This document shows positions 1 to 8,265 of a stretch of 64,000 nucleotides of DNA, piece by piece. The notes beneath the pieces are model-generated. The model was not told the DNA's origin, made no database searches, and was given only the letters and a program-made list of their open reading frames with translations. How positions within the stretch are numbered: the stretch's first letter is position 1; each line of letters opens with the position of its first letter. The stretch spans positions 186,001 to 250,000 of the forward strand of contig NZ_CADIJY010000005.1 in the NCBI RefSeq assembly GCF_902859735.1, written 5' to 3'. Source of the stretch: Achromobacter aegrifaciens. Lineage in GTDB: Bacteria; Pseudomonadota; Gammaproteobacteria; Burkholderiales; Burkholderiaceae_B. The position numbers were made by a program, and so were the translations under genes.

Positions 1-415
1 CGACCGAACGGTGATGCGGCAAGTGGAAGCGGCGCAGCAGCTTGGTGTGCAGCAGGCGGTGGTTGATCCAGAAGTGCACGTCGTTCCAGGCCACCAGCAC
101 CAGGATCTCGAGCGTGATCTTTTGCCAGCTGGCGTCTGGGTCCAGGTGCGCCCAGCCCAGCTGCAACAGGCCCCAAGGGAAAATCATGCCCGTGCCGAAC
201 AGCAGGATGGACAGGCCGGATTGCGCGAACTCGCGCCGCAGCTGGCCCGGCGCCAACGGACGCGGGTCCAGCGGGCGGCCGATGCCCAGAGCCGGCAGGA
301 TGTAGTGCGTCAGCAGCCAGGTGGCCGCGCCGAAGACCAGATAGATGCCGCCGAAGAAAAGCAGGCCCGCCAGCATGACTTGCCAGGCGGACAAGGCTAC
401 AAAAGCTTGGGCCAT
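1..415 (-). CDS. Sterol desaturase / fatty acid hydroxylase family protein (partial, C-terminus outside window)
   Basis: The reverse strand is open from an ATG at 415 to the window edge, giving the first 138 residues. Residues about 10-40 form a hydrophobic segment. Residues about 112-136 carry the histidine motifs HRLLH (HX3H) and HLPHH (HX2HH), which ligate the di-iron centre in the fatty acid hydroxylase superfamily of membrane oxygenases. The third histidine box lies beyond the window. The substrate cannot be told. The gene lies 123 bp downstream of a DapA-family gene in the same direction, so co-transcription is possible but not shown. Confidence 0.8.
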   Translation of the reverse strand, partial: MAQAFVALSAWQVMLAGLLFFGGIYLVFGAATWLLTHYILPALGIGRPLDPRPLAPGQLRREFAQSGLSILLFGTGMIFPWGLLQLGWAHLDPDASWQKITLEILVLVAWNDVHFWINHRLLHTKLLRRFHLPHHRSV

Positions 416-538
416 GAACGTTCTGTTTCACCCGAAGAATGGGCGCATGATAAGCAATCCGTCAGCTTCCCGGTAGGACATTTATTACAAAATGAATCCG
501 AAGGCCACAAAGCTGGCGGACTGCTCACCAAGTTCGGG

Positions 539-1435
539 CTACTGGCAGGGATATTGCCGGTTCAGCCCCGCCACGGCGGCGTCCATGCGCGCGGCCAAGC
601 CCGCGCTGGCGGACGGCATGGGCATGCGCAGCTCCTCGCTCAGCAGGCCCTGCCGTCCCAGCTGCGCCTTCAGGGGGCCGGGATTGGGCTCGGCGAACGT
701 CAGCTGGATGATGGGGACCAGCGCGTGGAACAGCTTCCTGGCCAAGTCCAGCTGCTGCGCCTTCACCGCCTGATGCATGGCCACGAACAGATCGGGGCGG
801 ATATGCGCGGCGGCCGCGATCATGCCCGAGCCCCCCAGGCTCATCACGGACAGCGCCTGCAGGTCCTCGCCTGCCAGCACGTGCATGTTGCCGTCGGCGA
901 TCAGCGCGATGGTCTTTTCCAGCGAACCGCCGCAGTCCTTGATCGCCGCGATGTTCGGGTGCGCGGCCAGCGCCAGCAGCGTCGCCGTGTCCAGCGTCGT
1001 ACCTGTGCGGTAGGGAATGTCGTAAAGCACCAGGGGGAAGCGCGAGGCATCGGCCAGGCAGCGGAAATAGGCGGCAGCGCCTTCCTGGCCGGGCCGCACG
1101 TAATACGGCGCGGGCGCCAGGATGCCGGCCAGCGGACGCGTGCCGAAGGCGGCCAGGCGCTGCATCACGTGTCCGTGGTGGTTGCCCGCCAGGCCCATGA
1201 TGACGGGCAGCCGGCCCGCTTCGGTCAGCACGGCGTCCAGCACCGCCAGTTGCTCGGCGTCATCCAGCGCCGCGGCCTCGCCGGTGCTGCCGCACACGAC
1301 CAGCCCGTCCACGCCCGCGGCGGCATAGTGGCGCACCAGCCGGCGCAAGGCCCCGCCATCCACGGCGCCGCCGGCAAACGGCGTGACCAGCGGCACCCAG
1401 ACGCCCTGGATCGGAGATTGATGATGAGATTGCAT
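539..1435 (-). CDS. Dihydrodipicolinate synthase (DapA) family aldolase/lyase
   Basis: This 298-residue protein has the usual length for the class I pyruvate-dependent aldolase family. GSTGE at residues 49-53 replaces the family GTTGE, Y138 sits in LYDIPYRTG (the catalytic Tyr region), and K166 in AAIKDCGG is the expected Schiff-base lysine. Family members make dihydrodipicolinate or cleave or condense other pyruvate aldols such as N-acetylneuraminate or oxo-glutarate compounds. The lack of lysine-pathway neighbours suggests a catabolic paralogue rather than the housekeeping dapA, but this is inference. AAGGAG lies just before the ATG. Confidence 0.82.
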   Translation of the reverse strand: MQSHHQSPIQGVWVPLVTPFAGGAVDGGALRRLVRHYAAAGVDGLVVCGSTGEAAALDDAEQLAVLDAVLTEAGRLPVIMGLAGNHHGHVMQRLAAFGTRPLAGILAPAPYYVRPGQEGAAAYFRCLADASRFPLVLYDIPYRTGTTLDTATLLALAAHPNIAAIKDCGGSLEKTIALIADGNMHVLAGEDLQALSVMSLGGSGMIAAAAHIRPDLFVAMHQAVKAQQLDLARKLFHALVPIIQLTFAEPNPGPLKAQLGRQGLLSEELRMPMPSASAGLAARMDAAVAGLNRQYPCQ

Positions 1436-1753
1436 GAGAACACTCCTTCGGTGTAAGCGGACCGTGGTTGGGGACCGTACAGAAGTGCTCGGGATACTAG
1501 AGGATGCGCGGACGGCGCCAAGCGCCGCCAGGAGGCCGCCGTTCCGTCGCCCATCTGACGGAACAGCATGCTCCGGTCAGATGAGCGGCTGTTTTTTGGA
1601 TTTCAGGCCGGCGCAAACCAGCACCACGCCCTGGGCGCGGAACGGGAAAGCGGATTGGTTGGCCTGATGAATCATGTATGGATTGAATGCAGTGGTCTGC
1701 AAGCGCAGATGCGGGAATCTACCGGGAGCCCGCAACGCTGTCAACGCCGCGCC
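1436..1753. other. Intergenic region with one hairpin
   Basis: This 318-bp stretch between the DapA-family start and the next reverse-strand stop has no convincing gene. It contains an inverted repeat with 8-bp arms, CATCTGAC (1552-1559) and GTCAGATG (1576-1583), 16 nt apart, followed on the + strand by a T run at 1592-1597. It should also hold the promoter of the DapA-family gene, but I cannot place -35 and -10 boxes with confidence. Confidence 0.5.
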
Positions 1754-2239
1754 TCAGCCCAGGCTGGCCAGGAACACCGCGCACAGGGCTTCCATGCCCT
1801 GGCGGTCGTCCTCGTCAAAGCGGTCGGGCACGGGGCTGTCCACGTCCCACACGCCGATCAACTGGCCCTGGTGCACCAGCGGCACCACGATCTCGGAACG
1901 CGAGGCCGCATCGCAGGCGATGTGGCCGGGAAAGGCATGCACGTCGGGCACCAGTTGGGTCTGGCGCTGGCTGGCGGCCGCGCCGCACACGCCGCGGTTC
2001 AGCGGGATGCGCACGCAGGCCGGCTTGCCCTGGAAGGGGCCCAGCACCAGTTCCGTGCCGTCGTAGAAATAGAAGCCCGCCCAGTTCAGGTCAGGCAGGG
2101 CCTGATAGGCCAGCGCGCTCAGGTTGGCGGCATTGGCGATGCGGTCATGCTCGCCTTCGAGCAGGGCGCGGGCCTGGGCGACCAGTCCGGCATACAGGGC
2201 GGCCTTGGAATCGGCGACGATGGGAGCGGCTTCGAACAT
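1754..2239 (-). CDS. msrC: Free methionine-(R)-sulfoxide reductase (GAF domain, fRMsr)
   Basis: This is a 161-residue single GAF-domain protein. Known fRMsr enzymes reduce free, not protein-bound, methionine-R-sulfoxide using three conserved cysteines. Here they are C75 (ACVRIP), C85 (RGVCG) and C109 (HIACD), in the expected order and spacing. The core WAGFYFYDG and the terminal IGVWDVDSP segments are typical of the family. The protein is probably cytosolic and acts in oxidative damage repair. It is divergent from the aminotransferase gene at 2419, with about 180 bp between the two starts. Confidence 0.9.
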   Translation of the reverse strand: MFEAAPIVADSKAALYAGLVAQARALLEGEHDRIANAANLSALAYQALPDLNWAGFYFYDGTELVLGPFQGKPACVRIPLNRGVCGAAASQRQTQLVPDVHAFPGHIACDAASRSEIVVPLVHQGQLIGVWDVDSPVPDRFDEDDRQGMEALCAVFLASLG

Positions 2240-2418
2240 GGGAAATGTAACTGTACAGGCGGTTATCGATGCAGGTGATTTTAGGGCTTGGCGCCATTAA
2301 GGGGGCCGGGCCGCTGCCGTGTGGGACAATAGTTTTTTGCCGAATGTTTTTTCCGCCGGGCCACCCCAAGGGATCAACCGCCCGTATTTTCCTACCCTTC
2401 TTGATCAAGAAGCACTCC

Positions 2419-3618
2419 ATGGACAAGCCTCTCGAACCTGCGTTTTCCTTTTCGGAACGCGCCCAGCAACTCACCAGCTCCGCCATCCGCGAGATCCTCA
2501 AGGTAACCGAGCGCCCCGAAGTCATCTCGTTCGCTGGCGGCCTGCCGGCGCCCGGCGGCTTCCCGGTAGAGGTAGTTCGCGCGGCATTCGACAAGGTACT
2601 GTCCACCAACGGTCGCGCCGCGCTGCAGTACGGCCCCACCGAAGGTTTTGCGCCGCTGCGCCAATGGGTTGCTGATGACCTGAACAAGGCCGGCGCCAGC
2701 GTCGCCGCCGACCAGATCCTGATCGTGTCGGGTTCGCAGCAAGCGCTGGACCTGCTGGGCAAGGTGCTGATCGACAAGGACAGCAAGGTGCTGGTCGAAG
2801 ACCCCAGCTACCTGGGCGCGCTGCAATCGTTCAGCCTGTACCAGCCCAACTTCGTGCCGGTGCCCACCGACGAAGGCGGCCTGATCCCCGAAGCCATCAC
2901 GCCTGAACTGGCCGAAGGCGCCCGCTTCCTGTACGCCCTGCCCAACTTCCAGAACCCCACCGGCCGCACGCTGAGCCTGGAACGCCGCATCGCGCTGGTC
3001 AAGCGCGCCGCGGAACTGAACCTGACCATCGTCGAGGACGATCCCTACGGCGAACTGCGCTACGCAGGCGAACCGCAGCCGGGCCTGATCGCGCTGGCCG
3101 CCGAGTACGGCGCCAACGTCGTGCGCCTGGGCACGTTCTCCAAGGTGCTGGCCCCCGGCCTGCGCCTGGGCTACATCGCTGCCGCGCGCCCGCTCATCAA
3201 CAAGCTGGTGCAAGCCAAGCAGGCCACCGACCTGCACACGCCCACGCTGACGCAGATGGCCGTGTACGAGATCGTCAAGGAAGGCTTCCTGGAAGAGCAC
3301 CTGCCCAACGTCCGCGAGATCTACCGCGCCCAGGGCAGCTGCATGCTGGATGCCATCAAGCAGGAATTCCCGGACACCGTCACCTGGACCAAGCCGGAAG
3401 GCGGCATGTTCATCTGGCTGACGTTGCCCGAGCACATCGACAGCACCAAGCTGCTGGAAAAGGCCATCGCGCAAAACGTGGCGTTCGTGCCCGGCGCGCC
3501 GTTCTATTGCGGCGCCGGCAAGACCAACACGCTGCGCCTGAGCTTTGCCACCGTGCCGGAAGACAAGATCCGCCGCGGCATCGCCATCCTCGGCAAGCTG
3601 CTAAAAGCCGAGGTGTAG
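2419..3618 (+). CDS. PLP-dependent aminotransferase, fold type I (2-aminoadipate aminotransferase / LysN-like)
   Basis: The reading frame is open from 2269, but the ATG at 2419 gives a 399-residue product starting MDKPLEPAFSFSERAQQLTS, the normal length for this family. FAGGLPAP near residue 38 and the Schiff-base lysine K242 in TFSKVLAPGLRLGY mark a class I/II aminotransferase of the AAT-I superfamily related to LysN and to the C-terminal domain of MocR. Relatives use aminoadipate, aromatic or branched-chain amino acids; the substrate cannot be fixed here. A strong terminator (3763-3800) follows the gene beyond a GC-rich repeat. Confidence 0.85.
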   Translation: MDKPLEPAFSFSERAQQLTSSAIREILKVTERPEVISFAGGLPAPGGFPVEVVRAAFDKVLSTNGRAALQYGPTEGFAPLRQWVADDLNKAGASVAADQILIVSGSQQALDLLGKVLIDKDSKVLVEDPSYLGALQSFSLYQPNFVPVPTDEGGLIPEAITPELAEGARFLYALPNFQNPTGRTLSLERRIALVKRAAELNLTIVEDDPYGELRYAGEPQPGLIALAAEYGANVVRLGTFSKVLAPGLRLGYIAAARPLINKLVQAKQATDLHTPTLTQMAVYEIVKEGFLEEHLPNVREIYRAQGSCMLDAIKQEFPDTVTWTKPEGGMFIWLTLPEHIDSTKLLEKAIAQNVAFVPGAPFYCGAGKTNTLRLSFATVPEDKIRRGIAILGKLLKAEV

Positions 3619-3619
3619 T

Positions 3620-3756
3620 AGGTCCCCCCCCGAAGCGCCTGTGGCGCTTCCCCCCCAGGGGGGCGCCGCTACGGACCGGCGGAGCCCGGATCCGTGCGGC
3701 CCCGCTTTCGCCACGACAGTGACGATATGACGCGGGTGCCTCGAAGGGGGGGGTAG
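3620..3756. repeat. GC-rich palindromic intergenic repeat
   Basis: The spacer after the aminotransferase gene begins with a C8 tract and ends with a G8 tract (about 3747-3754). Inside are a perfect hairpin GAAGCGCC-TGT-GGCGCTTC (3632-3650) and CCCCCC-A-GGGGGG (3651-3663). This resembles the interspersed GC-rich palindromes seen between genes in Bordetella and Achromobacter genomes (family knowledge). No coding potential is evident. Confidence 0.6.
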
Positions 3757-3762
3757 GACATG

Positions 3763-3800
3763 AACGGCGGCCGGGCGCGATGTCCGGCCGCCGTTGTTTT
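3763..3800 (+). terminator. Rho-independent terminator
   Basis: Perfect 12-bp arms AACGGCGGCCGG (3763-3774) and CCGGCCGCCGTT (3784-3795) enclose a 9-nt loop and are followed by GTTTT. It ends transcription of the aminotransferase unit. Because it covers the ATG at 3780, that codon is unlikely to be the ubiA start. Confidence 0.85.
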
Positions 3801-3830
3801 ATGCTCTTGGTTTTCCCATTCCGTTTCGCC

Positions 3831-4763
3831 GTGACAGTGAGCGCCCCCCAACAATCTCCCGTCGACCTCAGCGACATCGTTTTCACCGACTGGGTCGAAC
3901 GCTGGCTGCCCAAGTCCTGGCGGCCCTATGCCCGCCTGTGCCGCCTGGACCGCCCGATCGGCACCTGGCTGACCCTGCTGCCGGCCATTGCGGCGCTGAT
4001 CCAGGCCGCGGGCGGCCTGCCGGACCTGCAGCGGCTGATCGTGTTTTCGCTGGGCGCCCTGCTGATGCGCGGCATCGGCTGCACCGTCAACGACATGTGC
4101 GACCGCAACTTCGACAAGCACGTCGAGCGCACGCGTTTCCGCCCTCTGACCAGCGGCCAGCTGACGATGAAGAACGCGGTCTGGTTCCTGCTCGGGCAAT
4201 TGCTGGTCTGCGGGTCGCTGCTGTTCTTCCTGAACGAAATGAGCCGCTGGCTGGCCGTGGCAGTGCTGCCTTTCGTCTTCATCTACCCGCTGTGCAAGCG
4301 TGTCACCTACTGGCCGCAAGTGGTGCTGGGCATCTGCTTCAACTGGGGCATGCTGATGGCCTGGTCGGACACGCAGAACCACGTGCCGCTGGCCGCCATC
4401 GCCATGTGGGCGGGCGCCGTGCTGTGGCAGGTGGGCTACGACAGCATCTACGCCTACGTGGACGTGCGCGACGACCGCAGCCTGGGCCTGCATTCCACCG
4501 CCATGCGCTTTGGCGACCAGGGCAAGCTCTGGATCGGCGGCTTCTATCTGGCCACCATCGTGCTGTGGGCCTGGGGCGGCTACGCCATCGGCCTGTCGTG
4601 GGCCTATCAGGTCGGCATGGTGGCGGTGGCCGTGCACCTGGCGTGGCAGTTGAAGGTCTTCGACATCCAGCGCCCCGACCGCAACTTCATGCTGTTCCGC
4701 GCCAACCTCTGGCTGGGCGCGCTGCTGGTCGCCGCCGCACTGGCCGGCACGCTGATTCGCTGA
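3831..4763 (+). CDS. ubiA: 4-hydroxybenzoate polyprenyltransferase UbiA
   Basis: This integral membrane enzyme attaches the polyprenyl chain to 4-hydroxybenzoate, the committing step of ubiquinone synthesis. The first Mg-diphosphate motif is NDMCDRNFD (about residues 87-95) and the second is YVDVRDDRSLG (from about residue 209). Many hydrophobic segments fit the usual eight to nine helices. The frame is open from 3780, but that ATG lies in a terminator loop. I use GTG at 3831 (310 residues); ATG 3801 or GTG 3837 are alternatives, since no clear ribosome binding site decides between them. Confidence 0.93.
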   Translation: MTVSAPQQSPVDLSDIVFTDWVERWLPKSWRPYARLCRLDRPIGTWLTLLPAIAALIQAAGGLPDLQRLIVFSLGALLMRGIGCTVNDMCDRNFDKHVERTRFRPLTSGQLTMKNAVWFLLGQLLVCGSLLFFLNEMSRWLAVAVLPFVFIYPLCKRVTYWPQVVLGICFNWGMLMAWSDTQNHVPLAAIAMWAGAVLWQVGYDSIYAYVDVRDDRSLGLHSTAMRFGDQGKLWIGGFYLATIVLWAWGGYAIGLSWAYQVGMVAVAVHLAWQLKVFDIQRPDRNFMLFRANLWLGALLVAAALAGTLIR

Positions 4764-4900
4764 CGTCCTGCCGGCGCGGCAATGAACCCGGTCGATCGGC
4801 GGGGTCCGCGCCGCGCTGAGGCTGCGTTGATGCCGCGCATTGCGAGCATCGCGCGCAAGGCCCATGATGGAACCTCCGCAACGCATTACGGAGACCACGC

Positions 4901-5305
4901 ATGCCCTCATTGCTCAAATCCCTGGCCTTGACGGCCGCCGCAGCCGCCGCCTTCGTGGCCATTCCGGCCCAGGCCGCCAGCGATTGCTCGGCCCAGCGCG
5001 GCTGCGCCGCCAAGTTCTGCGAAATCGAAAACGACATCGCCGCTGCCAAGGCGCAGAACAATACCCGCCGCGAAGCCGGCCTGCGCAAGGCCCTGGCCGA
5101 AGCCAAAGCGAATTGCACCGACAGCCGCCTGCAATCCCAGCGCGAAGCCGACGTGCGCGAGAAGCAGAACAAGGTCGCCGAGCGCGAAAGCGAGCTCAAG
5201 CAGGCCCGCGCCAAGGGCAAGCAGGACAAGATCGACAAAGCCCAGCGCAAACTGGACGAAGCCCAGGCGGAATACAACGCCGCGCTGGTCGAACTGAACC
5301 GCTGA
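4901..5305 (+). CDS. DUF1090 family periplasmic protein (YqjC-like)
   Basis: The 134-residue product has a classic Sec signal peptide ending ..AIPAQA (cleavage near residue 25). The mature part starts with a Cys-containing segment (C29, C35, C40 region) and continues as a charged Lys/Glu/Arg-rich stretch that should form a long coiled coil. This matches the DUF1090 family, typified by E. coli YqjC, whose function is not established. GGAGA lies 5-9 nt before the ATG. It is probably transcribed alone. Confidence 0.8.
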   Translation: MPSLLKSLALTAAAAAAFVAIPAQAASDCSAQRGCAAKFCEIENDIAAAKAQNNTRREAGLRKALAEAKANCTDSRLQSQREADVREKQNKVAERESELKQARAKGKQDKIDKAQRKLDEAQAEYNAALVELNR

Positions 5306-5612
5306 TTCCCTCCTCCTTGCCGGTCCCGGGCTTTTCCGGGGCTGCGCCCCCCACTCCCCCCGCCGCCAGACCTCCGCCCTACCGGGTGGACTACCTCCTA
5401 TGGTGTCATCAAATGGAAATTCCACCACCCATGGTGCCATTTGGTGAAATGGAAACCTATTAGTCTTCTTTTTGGAAAGATGTTTTCAGAGAATCAGGGT
5501 TTATCCGGAGATGATTTGCGCCCAGAATGCATCTCATCGGGACACAGCAAGCGAACCCCAGGCAATCAGGCCAGCGGTTCGGCTCCCAAGCTCAAGACAT
5601 TGGAGGTCTGCT
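5306..5612. other. Intergenic region with nested inverted repeats upstream of a DUF4148 gene
   Basis: This 307-bp stretch has no gene. A hairpin-like GGTCCCGGGC..GGGGC segment follows the DUF1090 gene. At 5406-5447 an imperfect inverted repeat pairs TCATCAAATGG with CCATTTGGTGA. Nested within or next to it are TGGAA-A-TTCCA (5414-5424) and CCATTT-GGTG-AAATGG (5437-5452). AACCTATTAGT at 5454-5464 matches one half of the TetR operator found near 13082. These look regulatory, but the binding proteins are unknown. Confidence 0.5.
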
Positions 5613-6005
5613 ATGAAAACCCTTGCTACCGCTTTGATGCTGTCCATGTCCGTTCTGGCTGCCGGCGCCCAAGCCGCCGAGGCTGATCAGGGCCCGACCC
5701 GCGCTCAGGTCCAAGCCGAACTGCAACAAGCCAAGGCCTCGGGCCAATACACCTTCGGCGAAGAAGGCTACCCCGCCGCCATCGCCCCGAAGTCGACCCT
5801 GACCTCGCAGCAAGTGCAAGCTGAACTGCAACAAGCCAAGAACGCCGGTGAAGTGACCTTCGGCAACCTGGACTACCCGCCCGTCGCCGCGGCTGAACAA
5901 GCCACCTCGCTGACCCGCGCCGAAGTCCGCACCGAACTGGCCCAGGCCAAGTCGGAAGGCCTGGTCACCTTCGGCAACCTGGACTACCCGCCCCTGGGCA
6001 GCTGA
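5613..6005 (+). CDS. DUF4148 domain secreted protein, three-repeat form
   Basis: A 130-residue protein with a signal peptide (MKTLATALMLSMSVLAAGAQ, cleaved after AQA). The mature part is three copies of a roughly 35-residue unit: T/S-x-x-QVQ-ELQQAK-x-G followed by FG-x-x-x-YP. The last two units end in FGNLDYPP. This is the DUF4148 family, common in Burkholderiales, exported and of unknown function. The start is set by GGAGG at 5601-5605. Two shorter paralogues lie at 13203-13898. A strong terminator follows at 6040. Confidence 0.85.
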   Translation: MKTLATALMLSMSVLAAGAQAAEADQGPTRAQVQAELQQAKASGQYTFGEEGYPAAIAPKSTLTSQQVQAELQQAKNAGEVTFGNLDYPPVAAAEQATSLTRAEVRTELAQAKSEGLVTFGNLDYPPLGS

Positions 6006-6039
6006 TCCCCCCCTGGCCTCCCCGGCCAGGCAGCGCCCC

Positions 6040-6076
6040 AAAGCCCTCCGGCCCCAAACCGGAGGGCTTTGTTTTT
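6040..6076 (+). terminator. Rho-independent terminator
   Basis: Perfect 12-bp arms AAAGCCCTCCGG (6040-6051) and CCGGAGGGCTTT (6059-6070) with a 7-nt loop, followed by G and TTTTT. It closes the DUF4148 unit. Confidence 0.92.
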
Positions 6077-6097
6077 GACGTTTCGATATTTAATTAA

Positions 6098-6132
6098 GTC
6101 GAATTGACGTTACCTATGGCCGATTCGACTAT
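6098..6132 (+). promoter_or_regulatory. Candidate promoter flanked by an inverted repeat
   Basis: TTGACG (6104-6109) and GACTAT (6127-6132) are 17 nt apart, a plausible sigma-70 promoter for the gene at 6208. A perfect 7-bp inverted repeat, GTCGAAT (6098-6104) and ATTCGAC (6123-6129), brackets it, so a repressor could sit on the promoter. The regulator is not identified. Confidence 0.45.
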
Positions 6133-6207
6133 TTAGTCTCTACACATCGACAGCGACCGCGCATAGGATGAGCTCACCCTCTCCCCCATCCATGCAGGAG
6201 CCGCACC

Positions 6208-7332
6208 ATGACCACCGCCTCTCCCCGGCCCGTCGTACTTCTGGGCGCCGGAAAAATCGGTTTCGCCATTGCCCTGATGCTGGAACGCAGCGGCGGCTAT
6301 TCGGTACTGGTAGCCGACCAGGATCCCGAACGGCTGCGCATCGTGGCCGAACTGGGTTGTGAAACCCGTCAGATTTCCGGCGACGACTCCGTGGCGCAAT
6401 GCATCGAGGGGCGTTACGCGGTCATCAACGCGCTGCCCTTTCACCGCGCCGCCGCGGTGGCCGGCCTGTGCGCCAAGGAGGGGGTGCACTACTTCGACCT
6501 GACCGAAGACGTGGCCAGCACGCACGCCATCCAGGCGCTGGCGGAAGACGCCCGCAGCGTGCTGATGCCGCAATGCGGCCTGGCCCCGGGTTTCATCGGC
6601 GTGGTCGGCAACGCGCTGGCGCGCCGCTTCGATACCCTGCTGGATCTGCGCATGCGCGTGGGCGCCCTGCCGCGCTATCCCTCCAACAGCCTGCGCTACA
6701 ACCTGACCTGGAGCACCGAGGGACTGATCAACGAGTACTGCAATCCCTGCGAGGCCATCGTCGACGGCCAACTGACCAGTGTGCCCGCGCTGGAAGGCTA
6801 CGAGACCTTCGCGCTGGACGGCGTGGAGTACGAAGCCTTCAACACGTCCGGCGGACTGGGCACCCTGCCCGCCACCTTGCGCGGCCGCGCCCGCAACGTG
6901 GACTACAAATCGGTGCGCTACCCGGGCCACTGCAGCATCATGAAATTGCTGCTCAACGACTTGCGCTTGCGGGACCGCCGCGACCTGCTCAAGGAAATTT
7001 TCGAAGCCGCCATTCCCACGACCGAACAGGACGTGATCGTGATCCAGGCTTCGGCATCGGGCCGCCGCCATGGCCGGCTGGAAGAGGAGTCCTACCCCAT
7101 CCGCATCTTCGGCGCGGACGTCGACGGCCATCGCCTGAGCGCGATCCAGCTGTCCACCGCCGCCGGCATCTGCGCCGCGCTGGATCTGGTGGCGCAGGGC
7201 GCATTGCCGCAACGCGGGTTCGTCGGGCAGGAAGCCATCGATCTGGACGCGTTCATCAACAACCGCTTTGGCCGCGTGTACGCGGGCAAGCCGCTGGCGC
7301 TGGCGGGCAGCGGCGCCATGGCCGACCGCTGA
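6208..7332 (+). CDS. Saccharopine dehydrogenase family protein
   Basis: The 374-residue protein opens with a Rossmann dinucleotide-binding motif VVLLGAGKIGFAIA (Gly 13, 15 and 18). The PQCGLAPGFIGVVGN segment (from about residue 124) is typical of saccharopine-dehydrogenase/reductase-like oxidoreductases. Relatives reductively condense or oxidatively cleave amino-acid adducts, for example in lysine turnover. No lysine catabolic partner is adjacent, so the substrate is open. CAGGAG lies just before the ATG. It converges with the GntR gene at 7379. Confidence 0.83.
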   Translation: MTTASPRPVVLLGAGKIGFAIALMLERSGGYSVLVADQDPERLRIVAELGCETRQISGDDSVAQCIEGRYAVINALPFHRAAAVAGLCAKEGVHYFDLTEDVASTHAIQALAEDARSVLMPQCGLAPGFIGVVGNALARRFDTLLDLRMRVGALPRYPSNSLRYNLTWSTEGLINEYCNPCEAIVDGQLTSVPALEGYETFALDGVEYEAFNTSGGLGTLPATLRGRARNVDYKSVRYPGHCSIMKLLLNDLRLRDRRDLLKEIFEAAIPTTEQDVIVIQASASGRRHGRLEEESYPIRIFGADVDGHRLSAIQLSTAAGICAALDLVAQGALPQRGFVGQEAIDLDAFINNRFGRVYAGKPLALAGSGAMADR

Positions 7333-7378
7333 ACCACGACGCGCCCTCATGCGTCCTGCCCCGCGAGAGCGCAGGACG

Positions 7379-8143
7379 CTAGCTCCAGCCTTCCAGCCGC
7401 AGCGTCGCGCGCACCAGGCGCTGCTCTTCCTGCTCGATATCGGCCAGGCTCTGGCGCACGCTGTCCACGTGGTCCGCGGCCGCCTTGCGCGCCTGCTCCG
7501 GCTGGCGCGCCGTCACGGCGTTGAACAGCCGCGTGTGCTGCCGATCGATCTGGCGCTTCTCGGGTTGGCGGTGGTACAGGTTGTTGACGCAGGCGAAGAC
7601 CGAGCCCAGCAGCAAGTCCGTCAGCGATTGCAGCGTGTGCACCAGCACCGGATTGTGCGAAGCCTCGCAGATGGCCAGGTGAAAGGCATGGTCCAGATGC
7701 GCGTGCGTCGCCGTGTCGGTGGCCGTGCCCTGCGCCGCCACCATTTCGTCATAACGGCGGCGGATCATGATGAAATCCGCCTCGGTGCCGCGTATGGCCG
7801 CCAGCCGGGCAGACTCGGCTTCCAGCAGCGAACGCACTTCCAGCAGGTCGTAGAGCGTGCGCGGCTGCGAATTGAACAGGTGCATCAGCGGACCGGCATC
7901 CACCTTGGATATGTGCGCCACATACGAACCCTTGCCTTGCGCGGTGTGGATGATCTCGCGCGCGCGCAAGAGCTTGAGCCCTTCGCGTAAGGCCGTGCGC
8001 GACACGCCCAGCTTCTCGGTCAGACGCCGTTCGGAAGGCAGCGCCTGGCCGGCCTTCAGCACGCCGTCCAGGATCAGGCGTTCGATCCGTTCGGCGACCT
8101 CGTCCGCCACCTGGCGAGGCTTTTCTTCAGTTTCCGCGTACAT
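7379..8143 (-). CDS. GntR-family transcriptional regulator, FadR subfamily (FCD domain)
   Basis: The frame opens at 8263, but ATG 8143 (254 residues, preceded by GGAGAG) fits the family. Residues about 12-75 are the winged helix-turn-helix, including PSERRLTEKLGVSRTALREG. The C-terminal helical FCD ligand domain carries the Asp/His metal-site pattern (HAFHLAICEASHN and later His residues). FadR-type regulators sense small acids such as lactate, glycolate or pyruvate. Two TGGT-N3-ACCA sites lie in the 237-bp spacer to glcB. I infer autoregulation and control of glcB, perhaps with glycolate or glyoxylate as ligand. Confidence 0.88.
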   Translation of the reverse strand: MYAETEEKPRQVADEVAERIERLILDGVLKAGQALPSERRLTEKLGVSRTALREGLKLLRAREIIHTAQGKGSYVAHISKVDAGPLMHLFNSQPRTLYDLLEVRSLLEAESARLAAIRGTEADFIMIRRRYDEMVAAQGTATDTATHAHLDHAFHLAICEASHNPVLVHTLQSLTDLLLGSVFACVNNLYHRQPEKRQIDRQHTRLFNAVTARQPEQARKAAADHVDSVRQSLADIEQEEQRLVRATLRLEGWS

Positions 8144-8159
8144 GCACTCTCCGCACCAG

Positions 8160-8170
8160 TGGTATGACCA
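8160..8170. promoter_or_regulatory. GntR (FadR-type) operator, proximal to the regulator gene
   Basis: TGGTATGACCA at 8160-8170 matches the TGGT-N3-ACCA consensus of FadR-subfamily regulators. It lies 17 bp upstream of the regulator ATG, a suitable place for autorepression, and is identical over 11 bp to the second site at 8268-8278. Confidence 0.75.
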
Positions 8171-8265
8171 AGTGCATCCCCGATCGGACCTCTTGCATAA
8201 CACCCCCGTAAGTAGCTGATATAAAACCATAAAAATTACGGCTTTGCCCATACGGCAGTGCACAA

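Noticed and set aside
1552-1597. Hairpin plus T run as a rho-independent terminator
   Set aside because: The 8-bp stem has a 16-nt loop and the T run begins 8 nt after the stem. No + strand gene ends there, so I list it only as a structure.
3780-3830. Earlier ATG start for ubiA at 3780
   Set aside because: That codon sits in the loop of a perfect rho-independent terminator, so a transcript starting upstream would mostly stop there.
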